A stretch of DNA of 64,000 nt from Billgrantia montanilacus. Its GTDB lineage: Bacteria > Pseudomonadota > Gammaproteobacteria > Pseudomonadales > Halomonadaceae. This document shows positions 44,419-53,785 of the stretch, in pieces. A program made the position numbers and the translations under genes. The DNA lies in NCBI RefSeq assembly GCF_003336675.1, contig NZ_QPII01000011.1, positions 62,001 to 126,000 of the forward strand, given 5' to 3'. The notes under the pieces are model-generated. The model saw only the letters and a program-made list of their open reading frames with translations, was not told where the DNA came from and searched no databases. Every line of letters begins with the position of its first letter. Within the stretch, counting starts at the first letter, position 1.

Positions 44419-45411
44419 ATGACCGACCAACCGAGAGGCCGCCGTGCCGAAAGACCCAAGCACATACCGGGCCCGGGCTGGCTCGACGTCATCTGGCGGG
44501 TCAAGCAGGAGCTGGCCGACGACCGCGTCAACATACTGGCGGCCGGCATCGCCTTCTACGCCCTGTTGTCGCTGTTTCCCGCCATTGCCGCCGTCATTTC
44601 CCTCTGGGCGCTGGCCTTCGACCCCCATGAGATCGTTAGCCAGATCGGTGAAATAAGCCGCTTCATGCCGCCGGGTGGGGCGAGCCTGATCAATGAGCAG
44701 GCGCGGGAGGTCAGCGACAGCACCGATACCGGGCTCAGTCTGACCGCTATCTTCAGCCTTGCGGTGGCGCTGTTCCTGGCCTCAAAGGGCGTGCGTGGGC
44801 TGCTGGTCGGGCTGAATATCGTCTACGGGGAGGCCGAGCAACGCCCCTTTTTCCAGCGTGCGTTGATCGTTACCATTCTTACCCTGGGGCTGATCCTGAT
44901 CTCCCTGGCCGCCACCCTCTTCGTGGCATTCTTTCCCCTGGTGATCGGGATGCTGGGCCTGGACAGCACGACGGTCAGGGTGATCGGCTGGCTGCGCTGG
45001 CCGGCGCTCCTGCTGCTGATGATGCTGGTCATCGCCGTGCTATACCGCTTCGGCCCCTACCGCAGCGCGCCGCGCTGGGAGTGGGTCAGTGTCGGCACCG
45101 TCACCGCGACGCTGCTGTGGCTGCTGGGCTCCGGCGGGCTCTCGCTCTATGTCAGCCTCGTGGTCGACATGGCCAAATTGTACGGTTCGCTGGGTACCGT
45201 CGTGGTATTGATGCTCTGGTTCTGGCTCTCCGCCTTCGTCGTATTGCTGGGCGCCGAAATCAACGCTGAAATGGAGCGACAGACCCGCAAGGACACCACA
45301 ACCGGCGAACCCCGGCCCATGGGCGAGCGTGGTGCCCATGCCGCCGACACCCTGGGTCCCAAACAGCCCTGGCGGCAATCCAATCCAACGCAGCATGGAG
45401 ACGAATCATGA
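44419..45411 (+). CDS. YihY/BrkB-family inner-membrane protein
   Basis: The 330-residue protein has about six membrane helices, including NILAAGIAFYALLSLFPAIA and the C-terminal LYGSLGTVVVLMLWFWLSAF, which are conserved in the YihY/BrkB family. It was once misnamed ribonuclease BN. The function is not established; roles in osmotic or pH response have been suggested for relatives. It overlaps the next start by 4 bases. Confidence 0.85.
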   Translation: MTDQPRGRRAERPKHIPGPGWLDVIWRVKQELADDRVNILAAGIAFYALLSLFPAIAAVISLWALAFDPHEIVSQIGEISRFMPPGGASLINEQAREVSDSTDTGLSLTAIFSLAVALFLASKGVRGLLVGLNIVYGEAEQRPFFQRALIVTILTLGLILISLAATLFVAFFPLVIGMLGLDSTTVRVIGWLRWPALLLLMMLVIAVLYRFGPYRSAPRWEWVSVGTVTATLLWLLGSGGLSLYVSLVVDMAKLYGSLGTVVVLMLWFWLSAFVVLLGAEINAEMERQTRKDTTTGEPRPMGERGAHAADTLGPKQPWRQSNPTQHGDES

Positions 45412-46445
45412 GCCTGACCCAGCGACTCGGCATTGACCTTCCCATCCTTCAGGCACCCATGGCCGGCGTCCAGGGCTCGGCACTGGCCGTCGCGGTGTCC
45501 AATGGCGGAGGGCTCGGGGCGTTGCCCTGTGCCATGCTGACTCCCCAGGCCATGAGCGATGAGCTCGAGAGGATTCGAGCGCAGACCACAAGCCCGCTCA
45601 ACGTCAATTTCTTCTGCCATCTGCCGCCAGAGCCAGATTCCGCCCGCGATGCGCGCTGGCATCAGGCACTGGCACCCTATTATGCGGAGCTGGGCCTCGA
45701 CATCGACAGCGTATCGTCGAGGGCCGGCAGGCGACCCTTCGACGCCGAGGCCTGCGATGTGCTGGAGAGGTTCCGTCCCGAGGTGGTGAGTTTTCACTTC
45801 GGCCTGCCGTCGCCGGCATTGCTTGACCGGGTCAAGGCCTGGGGGGCGACGGTACTCTCCTCGGCCACCACGGTGGAGGAGGCCCTGTGGCTCGAGGCGA
45901 ATGGTGCCGATGCGGTGATCGCCCAGGGGCTCGAGGCGGGCGGCCATCGCGGCATGTTTCTCACCGAGGACCTCACTACACAGGTCGGCACCCTGGCGCT
46001 GCTGCCCCAGGTGAAGGCAGCCGTCACGCTGCCGGTAATCGCCGCCGGGGGTATCGCCGACGCGCGTGGTGTGGCGGCGGCGCTTGCCCTGGGGGCGGAT
46101 GCGGTGCAGGTCGGTACCGCGTTCCTTTGCTGCCCCGAGGCGACCACCTCGTCGCTGCATCGCCGGGCGCTGCAGAGTGAAGCGGCCCGCCACACGGCGT
46201 TGACCAACCTCTACAGCGGGCGGCCGGCGCGTGGCATCGTCACGCGACTGATGCGCGAGCTTGGCCCGATCAGTGCCGTGGCGCCGGCTTTCCCGCTGGC
46301 CACGGCGGCCATCGGGCCGCTGCGCAGCGCCGCCGAGGCGCTGGGAAGCGGCGATTTCTCGCCGCTGTGGGCCGGCCAGAACGCCAGTGGTTGCCGCGAG
46401 ATACCGGCCGCCGAACTGCTGCGGGAGCTGGCGGCTGGTCTGTGA
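45408..46445 (+). CDS. Nitronate monooxygenase-like flavin enzyme
   Basis: The 345-residue FMN TIM-barrel protein is of the 2-nitropropane dioxygenase family. It begins with QRLGIDLPILQAPMAGVQGS, has VIAQGLEAGGHRGMF with the candidate catalytic histidine, and contains the FMN phosphate site IAAGGIADARGV. It would oxidise alkyl nitronates or a related quinone/nitro compound. It is coupled to the YihY gene by an ATGA overlap. Some family members are NADH:quinone reductases, so substrate naming is tentative. Confidence 0.83.
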   Translation: MSLTQRLGIDLPILQAPMAGVQGSALAVAVSNGGGLGALPCAMLTPQAMSDELERIRAQTTSPLNVNFFCHLPPEPDSARDARWHQALAPYYAELGLDIDSVSSRAGRRPFDAEACDVLERFRPEVVSFHFGLPSPALLDRVKAWGATVLSSATTVEEALWLEANGADAVIAQGLEAGGHRGMFLTEDLTTQVGTLALLPQVKAAVTLPVIAAGGIADARGVAAALALGADAVQVGTAFLCCPEATTSSLHRRALQSEAARHTALTNLYSGRPARGIVTRLMRELGPISAVAPAFPLATAAIGPLRSAAEALGSGDFSPLWAGQNASGCREIPAAELLRELAAGL

Positions 46446-46507
46446 GTGTTCGAAATGGCGGGCCCTTTCCGCTAGCGCTCGCGTAGTGAGAGCCCTGTCA
46501 GCAGTGG

Positions 46508-47191
46508 CTAGCTCATCTTGCCGCCGCTATTGGTCAGTCCGGGTACGCGGGTTCGCTTTTCCACGAAGTCCAGTGTCTGGGCGACGATGCCGGTCAATAC
46601 GAGGTAGATAATTGCCACCAGGGTGAAAGCCTCCAGAAACTGAAAGGTCTGGTAACCAACCTGCTCGGCGCGGGAGGTTAGCTCGGTAAGGCCGATGGCG
46701 TAGGCAATCGATGTGTACTTGAGCTCGACGATGGCTTCATTGGACCACTGAGGGATAACACGTCGACCTGCCTGTGGAAGGATGATGTCGCGCAGTGCCT
46801 GGAAACGGCTCATGCCCATGGCGCGGGCGGCGATCATCTGACCCGATGGCAGCGACTGTATCGCACCGCGGAAGTACTCCGCTTGATAGGCCGCGCTGTT
46901 CAATCCAATGGCCACCGCCGCGGCAGTGAATGGGTCGAGCACGATGCCAATTTCCGGCAGCCCAAGGTAGATGAAGAACAGCTGAACCAACATCGGTGTG
47001 CCGCGAAAGACTTCGACGTAGAGGGTGGCCAGCAGGTAGAGCGGCTTGGAGGCGTAGACCCGAGCCCATACCAACACCAGCGCCAGACAAAAGCCCAATA
47101 CCATAGCCACTGCCCACAGCCCTACCGTGACGCCCACTCCCTCAAGAAGGAAAGGCATCCATGTCCTTCCGAACTCAATGAAATCCGTCAT
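46508..47191 (-). CDS. Amino-acid-type ABC transporter permease
   Basis: The 227-residue permease is of the HisMQ/GlnP family, with five helices. The EAA loop contains AARAMGMSRFQALRDIILPQ, where the ATPase docks. It is the last gene of a binding protein, permease, ATPase, permease operon read leftward. Confidence 0.87.
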   Translation of the reverse strand: MTDFIEFGRTWMPFLLEGVGVTVGLWAVAMVLGFCLALVLVWARVYASKPLYLLATLYVEVFRGTPMLVQLFFIYLGLPEIGIVLDPFTAAAVAIGLNSAAYQAEYFRGAIQSLPSGQMIAARAMGMSRFQALRDIILPQAGRRVIPQWSNEAIVELKYTSIAYAIGLTELTSRAEQVGYQTFQFLEAFTLVAIIYLVLTGIVAQTLDFVEKRTRVPGLTNSGGKMS

Positions 47192-47203
47192 GTCCGGCTC
47201 CCC

Positions 47204-47953
47204 TCAGGTTTCGTGGTGCTCGTGAGTCAGCATCTGCAGGAACTGGGACGTTCGCGCGTGCTCAGGCTGGGTAAACAGTGTCGAAGGTGGGCCCTGTTCG
47301 ACGATTACCCCGCCCTCCATGAAGATCACCTCATCAGCGGCGGCCTTGGCAAAACCCATTTCGTGGCTGACCACCAGCATGGTCATTCCGGCATTGGCCA
47401 GCTCCTTCATCACCTGGACGACCTCGCCGGTGAGCTCAGGATCGAGCGCCGAGGTGGGCTCGTCGAACAGAATCAGCTTGGGGTCCATGGCCAACGCCCG
47501 GGCGATGGAGGCGCGCTGTTTCTGTCCACCGGAGAGTTCGGCCGGGTAGGCGTCGAGCTTGTCGGCAAGACCAACCCGTTCCAGTTCCTCCATCGCTCGA
47601 CGGGTCGCCTCATGTCTAGAGCGTCCCAGCACGTTGCGCTGTGCCAGGCGGACATTGTCGAGCACGCACAGGTGGGTAAAGAGGTTGAACTCCTGGAAGA
47701 CAAAACCGATCTGGGCCCGGAGTTGATTGATGCCCTTTTGTTCCACCGTGACACCATCGAGTATGACGCTGCCGTCATCGGGTGGGCTCAGTAGATTTAT
47801 GCAGCGCAATAAGGTCGATTTGCCAGTTCCTGAAGGGCCGATTACGATCTTCGACTGGCCGCGCTCCAGGTCGAAGCTCACACCCTTGAGCACCTCGATG
47901 CCGCCATAGGTCTTGCGTATATTGCGAACGCTGAGAATCGGAGTGTCGCTCAT
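47204..47953 (-). CDS. Amino-acid-type ABC transporter ATP-binding protein
   Basis: The 249-residue ATPase is of the GlnQ/HisP type. Walker A is GPSGTGKST, the Q-loop [11 protein letters not shown], the signature [15 protein letters not shown] and Walker [14 protein letters not shown], followed by the H-loop histidine in [11 protein letters not shown]. Its start overlaps the stop of the preceding permease by 4 bases. Confidence 0.93.
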   Translation of the reverse strand: MSDTPILSVRNIRKTYGGIEVLKGVSFDLERGQSKIVIGPSGTGKSTLLRCINLLSPPDDGSVILDGVTVEQKGINQLRAQIGFVFQEFNLFTHLCVLDNVRLAQRNVLGRSRHEATRRAMEELERVGLADKLDAYPAELSGGQKQRASIARALAMDPKLILFDEPTSALDPELTGEVVQVMKELANAGMTMLVVSHEMGFAKAAADEVIFMEGGVIVEQGPPSTLFTQPEHARTSQFLQMLTHEHHET

Positions 47954-48624
47954 GTCTCCCTCCCACGGCCTTCAAATCCCGGGATCGCCATCTTGCGTTC
48001 CAGGGCGTAAAGCCCTGCATTACCCAGGCGGTTGACAACGAAATACATTGCCGCGACTACGGCAAATACCGTCAGCGTATTGCCCTGGAGATTGGATACG
48101 ATATAGCTGGCCTGGCGAGTCAGCTCGACCACCCCGATCACATAGGCCAGCGAAGTCGCCTTCAGCTCAGAGGAGTACTCGTTGGTCCAGGGCCCGATCG
48201 AGCGCCGTAATGCCTGGGGCAGCACGATGTGGCGAATGGTCGCCAGGCGTGACAAGCCAAGTGCGCGCGCCGCCATTACCTCACCGTCGTCAACCGACTG
48301 CATGGCACCGCGAAAAATCTGCGCCTGATAAGCCGTGGAGCGAAGCCCCAGGGCGATTACCGCTGCTATGAACGGGGACATCGGTATCAGCTCGCCGATG
48401 CCGTAAAAGAACAGCAGGAGTAACACGATTTCGGGTATGCCACGGAAGACTCGCTCGAAAAGCAGCGTGAATAGCCGCAGAGTCCAGTGGCCGTAGACGC
48501 TCATCACCGACAGCGTGAGTCCGAGTACGAAGCCAAGCGTTAGCAGGGCGGCCAGCAGTTGTAGCCCGATCCACAGTCCTCTCAACAGAAAGGGGAATTC
48601 GGCCACCAACGTGTCGAAGACCAT
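47950..48624 (-). CDS. Amino-acid-type ABC transporter permease
   Basis: The 224-residue inner-membrane permease is of the HisMQ family. The docking loop reads [20 protein letters not shown], and [17 protein letters not shown] precedes it. It forms a heterodimer with the other permease of this operon. A hairpin separates it from the binding-protein gene upstream. Confidence 0.87.
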   Translation of the reverse strand: MVFDTLVAEFPFLLRGLWIGLQLLAALLTLGFVLGLTLSVMSVYGHWTLRLFTLLFERVFRGIPEIVLLLLFFYGIGELIPMSPFIAAVIALGLRSTAYQAQIFRGAMQSVDDGEVMAARALGLSRLATIRHIVLPQALRRSIGPWTNEYSSELKATSLAYVIGVVELTRQASYIVSNLQGNTLTVFAVVAAMYFVVNRLGNAGLYALERKMAIPGFEGRGRET

Positions 48625-48652
48625 CAGAGAGACTCCGGTTGCGTTGACTAGA

Positions 48653-48676
48653 ACCCCGCCTGGCTTGAGGCGGGGT
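48653..48676 (-). promoter_or_regulatory. Intercistronic hairpin between the ABC binding protein and its permease
   Basis: The perfect 9-bp stem accccgcct/aggcggggt with a 6-base loop lies in the 65-bp gap. Such hairpins raise binding-protein yield over membrane components. Confidence 0.6.
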
Positions 48677-48689
48677 GATGCGGAGCCTG

Positions 48690-49526
48690 CTAGTCGTCGA
48701 GGCCAGCGATGGGTGCCTGGTAGGTCCTGACATAGTCAGGCATGGTGGCGGGGATCTGCCGAATCGTTGCATAGGGGGCGTAGGAATGAACGATCTCCTG
48801 CCATTGGCCGGATTCATACAGTTCCATGATGCCGCGGTTGAGCGCCGCGAGAATATTGTTGGGATCGCCGCGGGACACGGCCAGTGCCTGAGGCTGACCC
48901 TGGGTGATGGTACCGGCAATGCGTACCTCGCGACCCTTGTCGATGAAGTCTTCGGCGGTGTCGGTACTCACAATCACCGAATCGATTCGTCCTACCCGCA
49001 TGTCTTCGATAGCGGTGACATAATTTTCGTAGCTCCTCAGCGTTACATCGATGGCATCGTTCTCGACCAGATTGGCCTCGACCCAGCTGTTCTGTGTGGA
49101 TCCACCCTGAGCGCCAATGGTGGCGCCGCAGCAGAGTGCGGTCACGACATTCAGCTCGGAGTCGATATTTACCATTACCTCGTCATCGTTTTCCCACCAA
49201 GGGATAGTGAAATCCAGTACTTCGTTACGCTCTTCTGTCACGTTCAGGCCGGTCACCAGCAGATCGATTCGCTCGTTTGCCAATGCAGGAATCAGCGAGG
49301 GCCATGGCATGTCGCGAAACTCGACCTCCATTCCCTGGTTTTCCGCGATGGCTCGCATGGCATCGACGGCGATGCCCTTGTATTCCCCCCCTTCGGCATA
49401 GGCCCAGGGAGGAAAGGCAGCCTCTATGCCGGCGACCAGTGTCTGGGCCTGCGCGGCGCTCAGGGATAGGGAACCGCTAGCGATAAGCGAGGCGATAAGC
49501 AGTTTGAGAGGAAAGGATTGGTTCAT
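48690..49526 (-). CDS. Amino-acid-type ABC transporter substrate-binding protein
   Basis: The 278-residue periplasmic binding protein of family 3 has a signal peptide ending at AAQAQ. GIEAAFPPWAY and YKGIAVDAMRAIAE are typical of the ligand-binding lobes. In place of the canonical aspartate-arginine signature, this protein shows WPSLIPALANERIDLLVTG. Two adjacent cysteines (ALCCGATIG) are unusual. The start at 49526 is preferred over a GTG three codons upstream. The ligand may be an amino acid or opine-like compound. Confidence 0.83.
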   Translation of the reverse strand: MNQSFPLKLLIASLIASGSLSLSAAQAQTLVAGIEAAFPPWAYAEGGEYKGIAVDAMRAIAENQGMEVEFRDMPWPSLIPALANERIDLLVTGLNVTEERNEVLDFTIPWWENDDEVMVNIDSELNVVTALCCGATIGAQGGSTQNSWVEANLVENDAIDVTLRSYENYVTAIEDMRVGRIDSVIVSTDTAEDFIDKGREVRIAGTITQGQPQALAVSRGDPNNILAALNRGIMELYESGQWQEIVHSYAPYATIRQIPATMPDYVRTYQAPIAGLDD

Positions 49527-49673
49527 TGTTTGCACGACCTCGTATTGGAATTATTGTTACAAGATTTTGCTACACCGAAGTTTCAACGTACGTTCGCCTA
49601 TTGATGAGTGTCAAATGCGGAGAGTGGCATCTTGGACCTGCCTCATCCGGCTTATGGCTGATATCATGGATGC

Positions 49674-51476
49674 ATGAACAGTATTTCGCCTGTCGCGCCT
49701 GTCGCGCCGGTCACGGCCTCACTCGACGATCCCTTCTACTACCTGGCGAACTTTCGTTTCGTTCTCGGCTGGGTGAGCGAGCGCCACGATGATCTCCTGG
49801 ATGACGGCGAGCGGCGCTTCATCGCCGACCTCGATGCGCTGCCGCGAGCTTCCCAGGCGCTGCTGGTGCGTATGGTCATGCGCAAGGGCGAGCACTTCCG
49901 TACCACGAAGCTGGTCTATGCCGAGATCGATGATGCCGCGGTGGCGCTCGATGCGCTGGTTGATGCCGGCTGGGTCGAGGCCGATCCGGTGCTGAGCCTC
50001 GGCGAGCTGTTTCGCCAACTGCGCCTGGCCGAGCTGCGCCGCGTCCTCGCATCGGAGATCGCGGCGGCGGGCCTGCCGGCGTCGGCGGGCAAGGCGACGA
50101 TGTACCAGGCACTGTCGCGGCGGCCGGATACGCCGCGCCGGCTGGCCGACTGGGGGGATGTGGCAGCCCTGCAGGGAGAGCGGGTCGTGCGGCTATCCAT
50201 CATGGCCATCTGCGACCGCCTGCGCTTGATGTTCTTCGGCAATCTGCGTCAGGACTGGTCGGAGTTCGTGTTGGCCGAACTGGGCCTGCAGCGCTTCGAG
50301 CGGGTTGGCTTCTCGCCCGAGTCGCGGGCCTTTTCGAGCCGAGATGAAGTCGATATCTACCTGGCGCTGCATCGGCTGCGCGAACGTCTCGAGGAGGGCG
50401 AGCTCCCCGAGACGCTGCACGCCGAGATGCCGATGGTGCCCAAGGGCAATGCCTGGCTGGACGAGCGCCGTGCGAGGCTGCTTTATCGGCTGGGGCAGGC
50501 GGCAGAGCGTGGCGGCCAGCAGGCGCTGGCACTCCAGGCCTACGGCGAGGCCGACAGCGGTGGGGGTGGAGGAGTAAGAGGAGGCCATGTCGATGCCCGC
50601 ATCCGCCGCCTGCGCCTGCTGGAGCGACTGGGCGAGCACGGTCGTGCCTTTGAGCTAGCCTCTGTCATGGTGGCCCGCAAGGAAGCGCTCGACAAGAAAA
50701 CGCCTCACGAGAAAGCAACCGACGAGAGGGAGAGCCAGGCCCTCGAGCGGTTGCTGCCGAGGCTGCGGCGCCGGCTCGGGCTGGCACCGCAGCCTCGGCA
50801 GGCGCCGCCCCCGCCCGAGCGCTGGGACCTCTGCGTGAAACGCCCCATCAGCGACGAGGGATGGCCGCTCGGCGTGGAGCGGGCCGTCTGCGCCCACCTG
50901 GGTACCCCGCAGGCACCGGTGCACTATGTGGAGAATGCGCTGATCACCGGGCTATTCGGCCTGCTCTGCTGGCCGGCGATCTTCGCCCCGCTGCCCGGCG
51001 CCTTCTTTCACCCCTTCCACAGCGGCCCGGCGGATCTCAATCGAGCTGACTTCGTGTCACGCCGTCGCGAGAGGTTCAAGGCCTGCCTGGCCCAACTGGA
51101 TGACGGACGCTATCACGACACCATTCTCGAGACCTGGCAGTGCAAACGGGGCCTCGCCTCGCCCTTCGTGCACTGGGAGGCGCTCAACGAGGGGCTGCTG
51201 CTGCAGGCCTTGGCGAATATCCCCGCTACGCACCTTAGGGCATGCTTCACGCGGCTGCTGCTCGACCCGCGGGCCAACCGGGCGGGCCTTCCCGACCTGA
51301 TCCAGTTCCTGCCGGAAGCCGATGTCGCGTCAGCCGCCTATCGGCTGATCGAGGTAAAGGGCCCCGGCGACCGGCTGCAGGACAACCAGATCCGCTGGCT
51401 GGCGTACTTCCGGTCGCACGGCATCCCCGCCGTGGTGTGCCATGTGACCTGGCAGGACGAGGCGGTAGGATCATGA
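49674..51476 (+). CDS. FAN1-like structure-specific nuclease (VRR-NUC domain)
   Basis: The 600-residue protein has the SAP-like, TPR-like and C-terminal VRR-NUC architecture of bacterial FAN1. The catalytic motif is GLPDLIQFLPEA, followed by YRLIEVKGPGDRLQDNQIRW, giving the PD...ExK residues and the trailing QxxW. FAN1 enzymes cut branched DNA and help repair interstrand crosslinks. A glycine-rich stretch at about 295-303 and a Lys/Glu-rich segment at about 340-355 look like flexible linkers. The gene overlaps the helicase start by 4 bases. Confidence 0.87.
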   Translation: MNSISPVAPVAPVTASLDDPFYYLANFRFVLGWVSERHDDLLDDGERRFIADLDALPRASQALLVRMVMRKGEHFRTTKLVYAEIDDAAVALDALVDAGWVEADPVLSLGELFRQLRLAELRRVLASEIAAAGLPASAGKATMYQALSRRPDTPRRLADWGDVAALQGERVVRLSIMAICDRLRLMFFGNLRQDWSEFVLAELGLQRFERVGFSPESRAFSSRDEVDIYLALHRLRERLEEGELPETLHAEMPMVPKGNAWLDERRARLLYRLGQAAERGGQQALALQAYGEADSGGGGGVRGGHVDARIRRLRLLERLGEHGRAFELASVMVARKEALDKKTPHEKATDERESQALERLLPRLRRRLGLAPQPRQAPPPPERWDLCVKRPISDEGWPLGVERAVCAHLGTPQAPVHYVENALITGLFGLLCWPAIFAPLPGAFFHPFHSGPADLNRADFVSRRRERFKACLAQLDDGRYHDTILETWQCKRGLASPFVHWEALNEGLLLQALANIPATHLRACFTRLLLDPRANRAGLPDLIQFLPEADVASAAYRLIEVKGPGDRLQDNQIRWLAYFRSHGIPAVVCHVTWQDEAVGS

Positions 51477-53785
51477 CCGCGAAGGATGGGCAGTATCGCG
51501 TGGCAGTACGCGCGCTGTGCGACTTCACCGCCCGTGAAGGCGATCTCGACCACCGATTCACCCCCTCGCCCAGCGCCCAGGACGGCATCGCCGGGCATGC
51601 CCTGGTGGCGAGCCGGCGCGGTGTCGGATACGAAGCCGAACTGCCGCTGTCGGGTAGCTACCGCGGCCTGGTGGTCAGCGGCCGCGCCGATGGCTACGAC
51701 CCCCGGGCCAATCGCCTGGAGGAGGTCAAGACCCATCGCGGCGCCCTGGATCGCATGGCGCCCAACCAGCGCGCCCTGCACTGGGCCCAGGTGAGGGTCT
51801 ACGGTGCCCTGCTCTGTGCCGAGCGTAAGCTCGAGACGGTGACGCTGGCGCTGGTCTACCTCGATATCGCCACCGGCCGCGAGACCTCGCTGACCGAGGA
51901 GGCGAGCGCGGCCGAGCTGTCGGTGTTCTTCGAGGCCCAATGCCGGCGCTTCCTGGCCTGGGCCGAGCAGGAGAGTCGTCATCGACAGGCGCGGGACGAC
52001 GACCTGAGCCGGCTCAGCTTCCCCCACCCCGAGTTTCGCCCCGGCCAGCGGGAGCTGGCCGAAGGGGTCTACAAGGCGGCAGCCACCGGACGCTGCCTGC
52101 TGACCCAGGCGCCCACCGGCATCGGCAAGACCATTGGCACCCTCTTTCCCTTGCTGACGGCCATGCCGCGCCAGGGGCTCGATCGCATCGCCTTCCTGAC
52201 CATGAAGACCCCGGGACGACGGCTGGCGCTGGATGCCCTGGCCAGGCTGGGAGCTGCCGGCAGCGTGGAGCATGGCGAAGAGCGCCGGCCGCTGCGCGTA
52301 CTGGAGCTGATGGCCCGCAGCAAGGCCTGCGAGCATCCCGACAAGGCGTGCCATGGCGAGGCCTGCCCGCTGGCGGCGGGTTTTTACGATCGCCTGCCGG
52401 CGGCGCGCCAGGCGGCGGTGACGCGGGGCTGGCTCGACCGCGAGGCGCTGCGCGAGGTGGCCCTTGCCCACGGCGTCTGCCCCTATTATCTGGGGCAGGA
52501 GCTGGCGCGCTGGTGCGATGTGACGGTGGGGGACGTCAACCACTACTTCGATGCCGGCGGCCTGCTGCACGGGTTGGCCCAGGCCGACGGCTGGCGCTTG
52601 GCGCTGCTGGTGGATGAGGCCCACAACCTGGTCGAACGGGCCCGGGCCATGTACAGCGCCGAGCTTGACCAGCGGCACTTCAGTCGGCTGCATCGCTCGG
52701 CGCCGCCGACCCTGGTTCGCCCCTTGGGGCGAGTGGTCCGGCAGTGGCAGGCGCTGGTGCGTGAAATGGGGCCGGCGTCGGAAGGGGAGCCGGGGCGCCC
52801 GGCCTACTGTGTCCTCGATGGGCTTCCCGACAAGCTGGTAGGGGCACTGCAGCTACTGTCCGGCGCTATCACCGATTACCTGGGCGAGCACCCGGCCGGC
52901 AGCGACCCGGAACTGCAGGAGCGTCTGTTCGAGGCGCTTGCCTTCTGTCGTCTGGCCGAATCCTTCGGCGACCACTCGCTGTGCGACCTGACGCGCCATG
53001 GCAAAGGGCACTCGGTCGTCGGGTTGCGCAACCTGGTACCGGCCGATTTCCTGGCGCCGCGCTTCGCCGCGACCCGGAGCTGCGTACTCTTCTCGGCCAC
53101 GCTGAGCCCCGCGCATTACCACCGCGATCTGCTGGGCCTGCCGGAGGCGAGCGCCTGGCAGTCGGTATCCTCGCCCTTCACCAGCGACCAACTCGAGGTG
53201 CGCATCCAGGGCGGCATCTCGACACGGCTACGGGACCGGGCGGCCTCCATCGAGCCAATCGTCGCCGAACTGGCAGGGCAGTACCGGCACCGCCCCGGCC
53301 ACTACCTGGCCTTCTTCAGCAGCTTCGCCTACCTCGATGCAGTGCTGGCACGCCTGCGCGAGGCCCATGCCGAGATACCTGCCTGGGCCCAGACCCGCGG
53401 CATGCAGGAAGCCGACCGGGATGCCTTCCTGGCGCGCTTTCGGCCGGGTGGCCGGGGAATCGGCTTCGCAGTGCTGGGTGGCGCCTTTGCCGAAGGCATC
53501 GACCTTCCCGGGGATCGGCTAATCGGTGCCTTCATCGCCACCCTGGGGCTGCCCCCGTTCGATCCCTTCAACGAAGCGCTCAAGGCCAGGCTGGAGCGCC
53601 GCTTCGGTCGTGGCGATGAGTATGCCTACCGTATCCCCGGCCTTATCAAGGTAGTGCAGGCGGCCGGCCGGGTCATCCGCGGGCCGGAAGATCGCGGCAC
53701 GCTGGTGCTGATCGACGATCGTTTCGGCCATCGCCACGTTCGCAGCCTGCTGCCGTCCTGGTGGCGGCTTGGGGAGTGTCAGTGA
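51473..53785 (+). CDS. DinG/XPD-type helicase with N-terminal PD-(D/E)XK nuclease-like domain
   Basis: The 770-residue protein begins with a nuclease-like region in which D73 (SGRADGYD) and E84-x-K86 (LEEVKT) form a PD-(D/E)XK signature. A superfamily 2 helicase follows: Walker A APTGIGKT at 213-220, four candidate iron-sulfur cysteines (C286, C293, C298, C336), DEAH at 381-384 and a C-terminal VQAAGRVIRGPED motif VI. It should unwind DNA next to lesions that the coupled FAN1 nuclease then cuts. The start at 51473 is fixed by the ATGA overlap. Confidence 0.87.
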   Translation: MTAKDGQYRVAVRALCDFTAREGDLDHRFTPSPSAQDGIAGHALVASRRGVGYEAELPLSGSYRGLVVSGRADGYDPRANRLEEVKTHRGALDRMAPNQRALHWAQVRVYGALLCAERKLETVTLALVYLDIATGRETSLTEEASAAELSVFFEAQCRRFLAWAEQESRHRQARDDDLSRLSFPHPEFRPGQRELAEGVYKAAATGRCLLTQAPTGIGKTIGTLFPLLTAMPRQGLDRIAFLTMKTPGRRLALDALARLGAAGSVEHGEERRPLRVLELMARSKACEHPDKACHGEACPLAAGFYDRLPAARQAAVTRGWLDREALREVALAHGVCPYYLGQELARWCDVTVGDVNHYFDAGGLLHGLAQADGWRLALLVDEAHNLVERARAMYSAELDQRHFSRLHRSAPPTLVRPLGRVVRQWQALVREMGPASEGEPGRPAYCVLDGLPDKLVGALQLLSGAITDYLGEHPAGSDPELQERLFEALAFCRLAESFGDHSLCDLTRHGKGHSVVGLRNLVPADFLAPRFAATRSCVLFSATLSPAHYHRDLLGLPEASAWQSVSSPFTSDQLEVRIQGGISTRLRDRAASIEPIVAELAGQYRHRPGHYLAFFSSFAYLDAVLARLREAHAEIPAWAQTRGMQEADRDAFLARFRPGGRGIGFAVLGGAFAEGIDLPGDRLIGAFIATLGLPPFDPFNEALKARLERRFGRGDEYAYRIPGLIKVVQAAGRVIRGPEDRGTLVLIDDRFGHRHVRSLLPSWWRLGECQ

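Noticed and set aside
49674-53785. FAN1/helicase pair as a phage-defence system
   Set aside because: The motifs fit known DNA-repair families, and no other defence genes, mobile elements or composition shift surround them.
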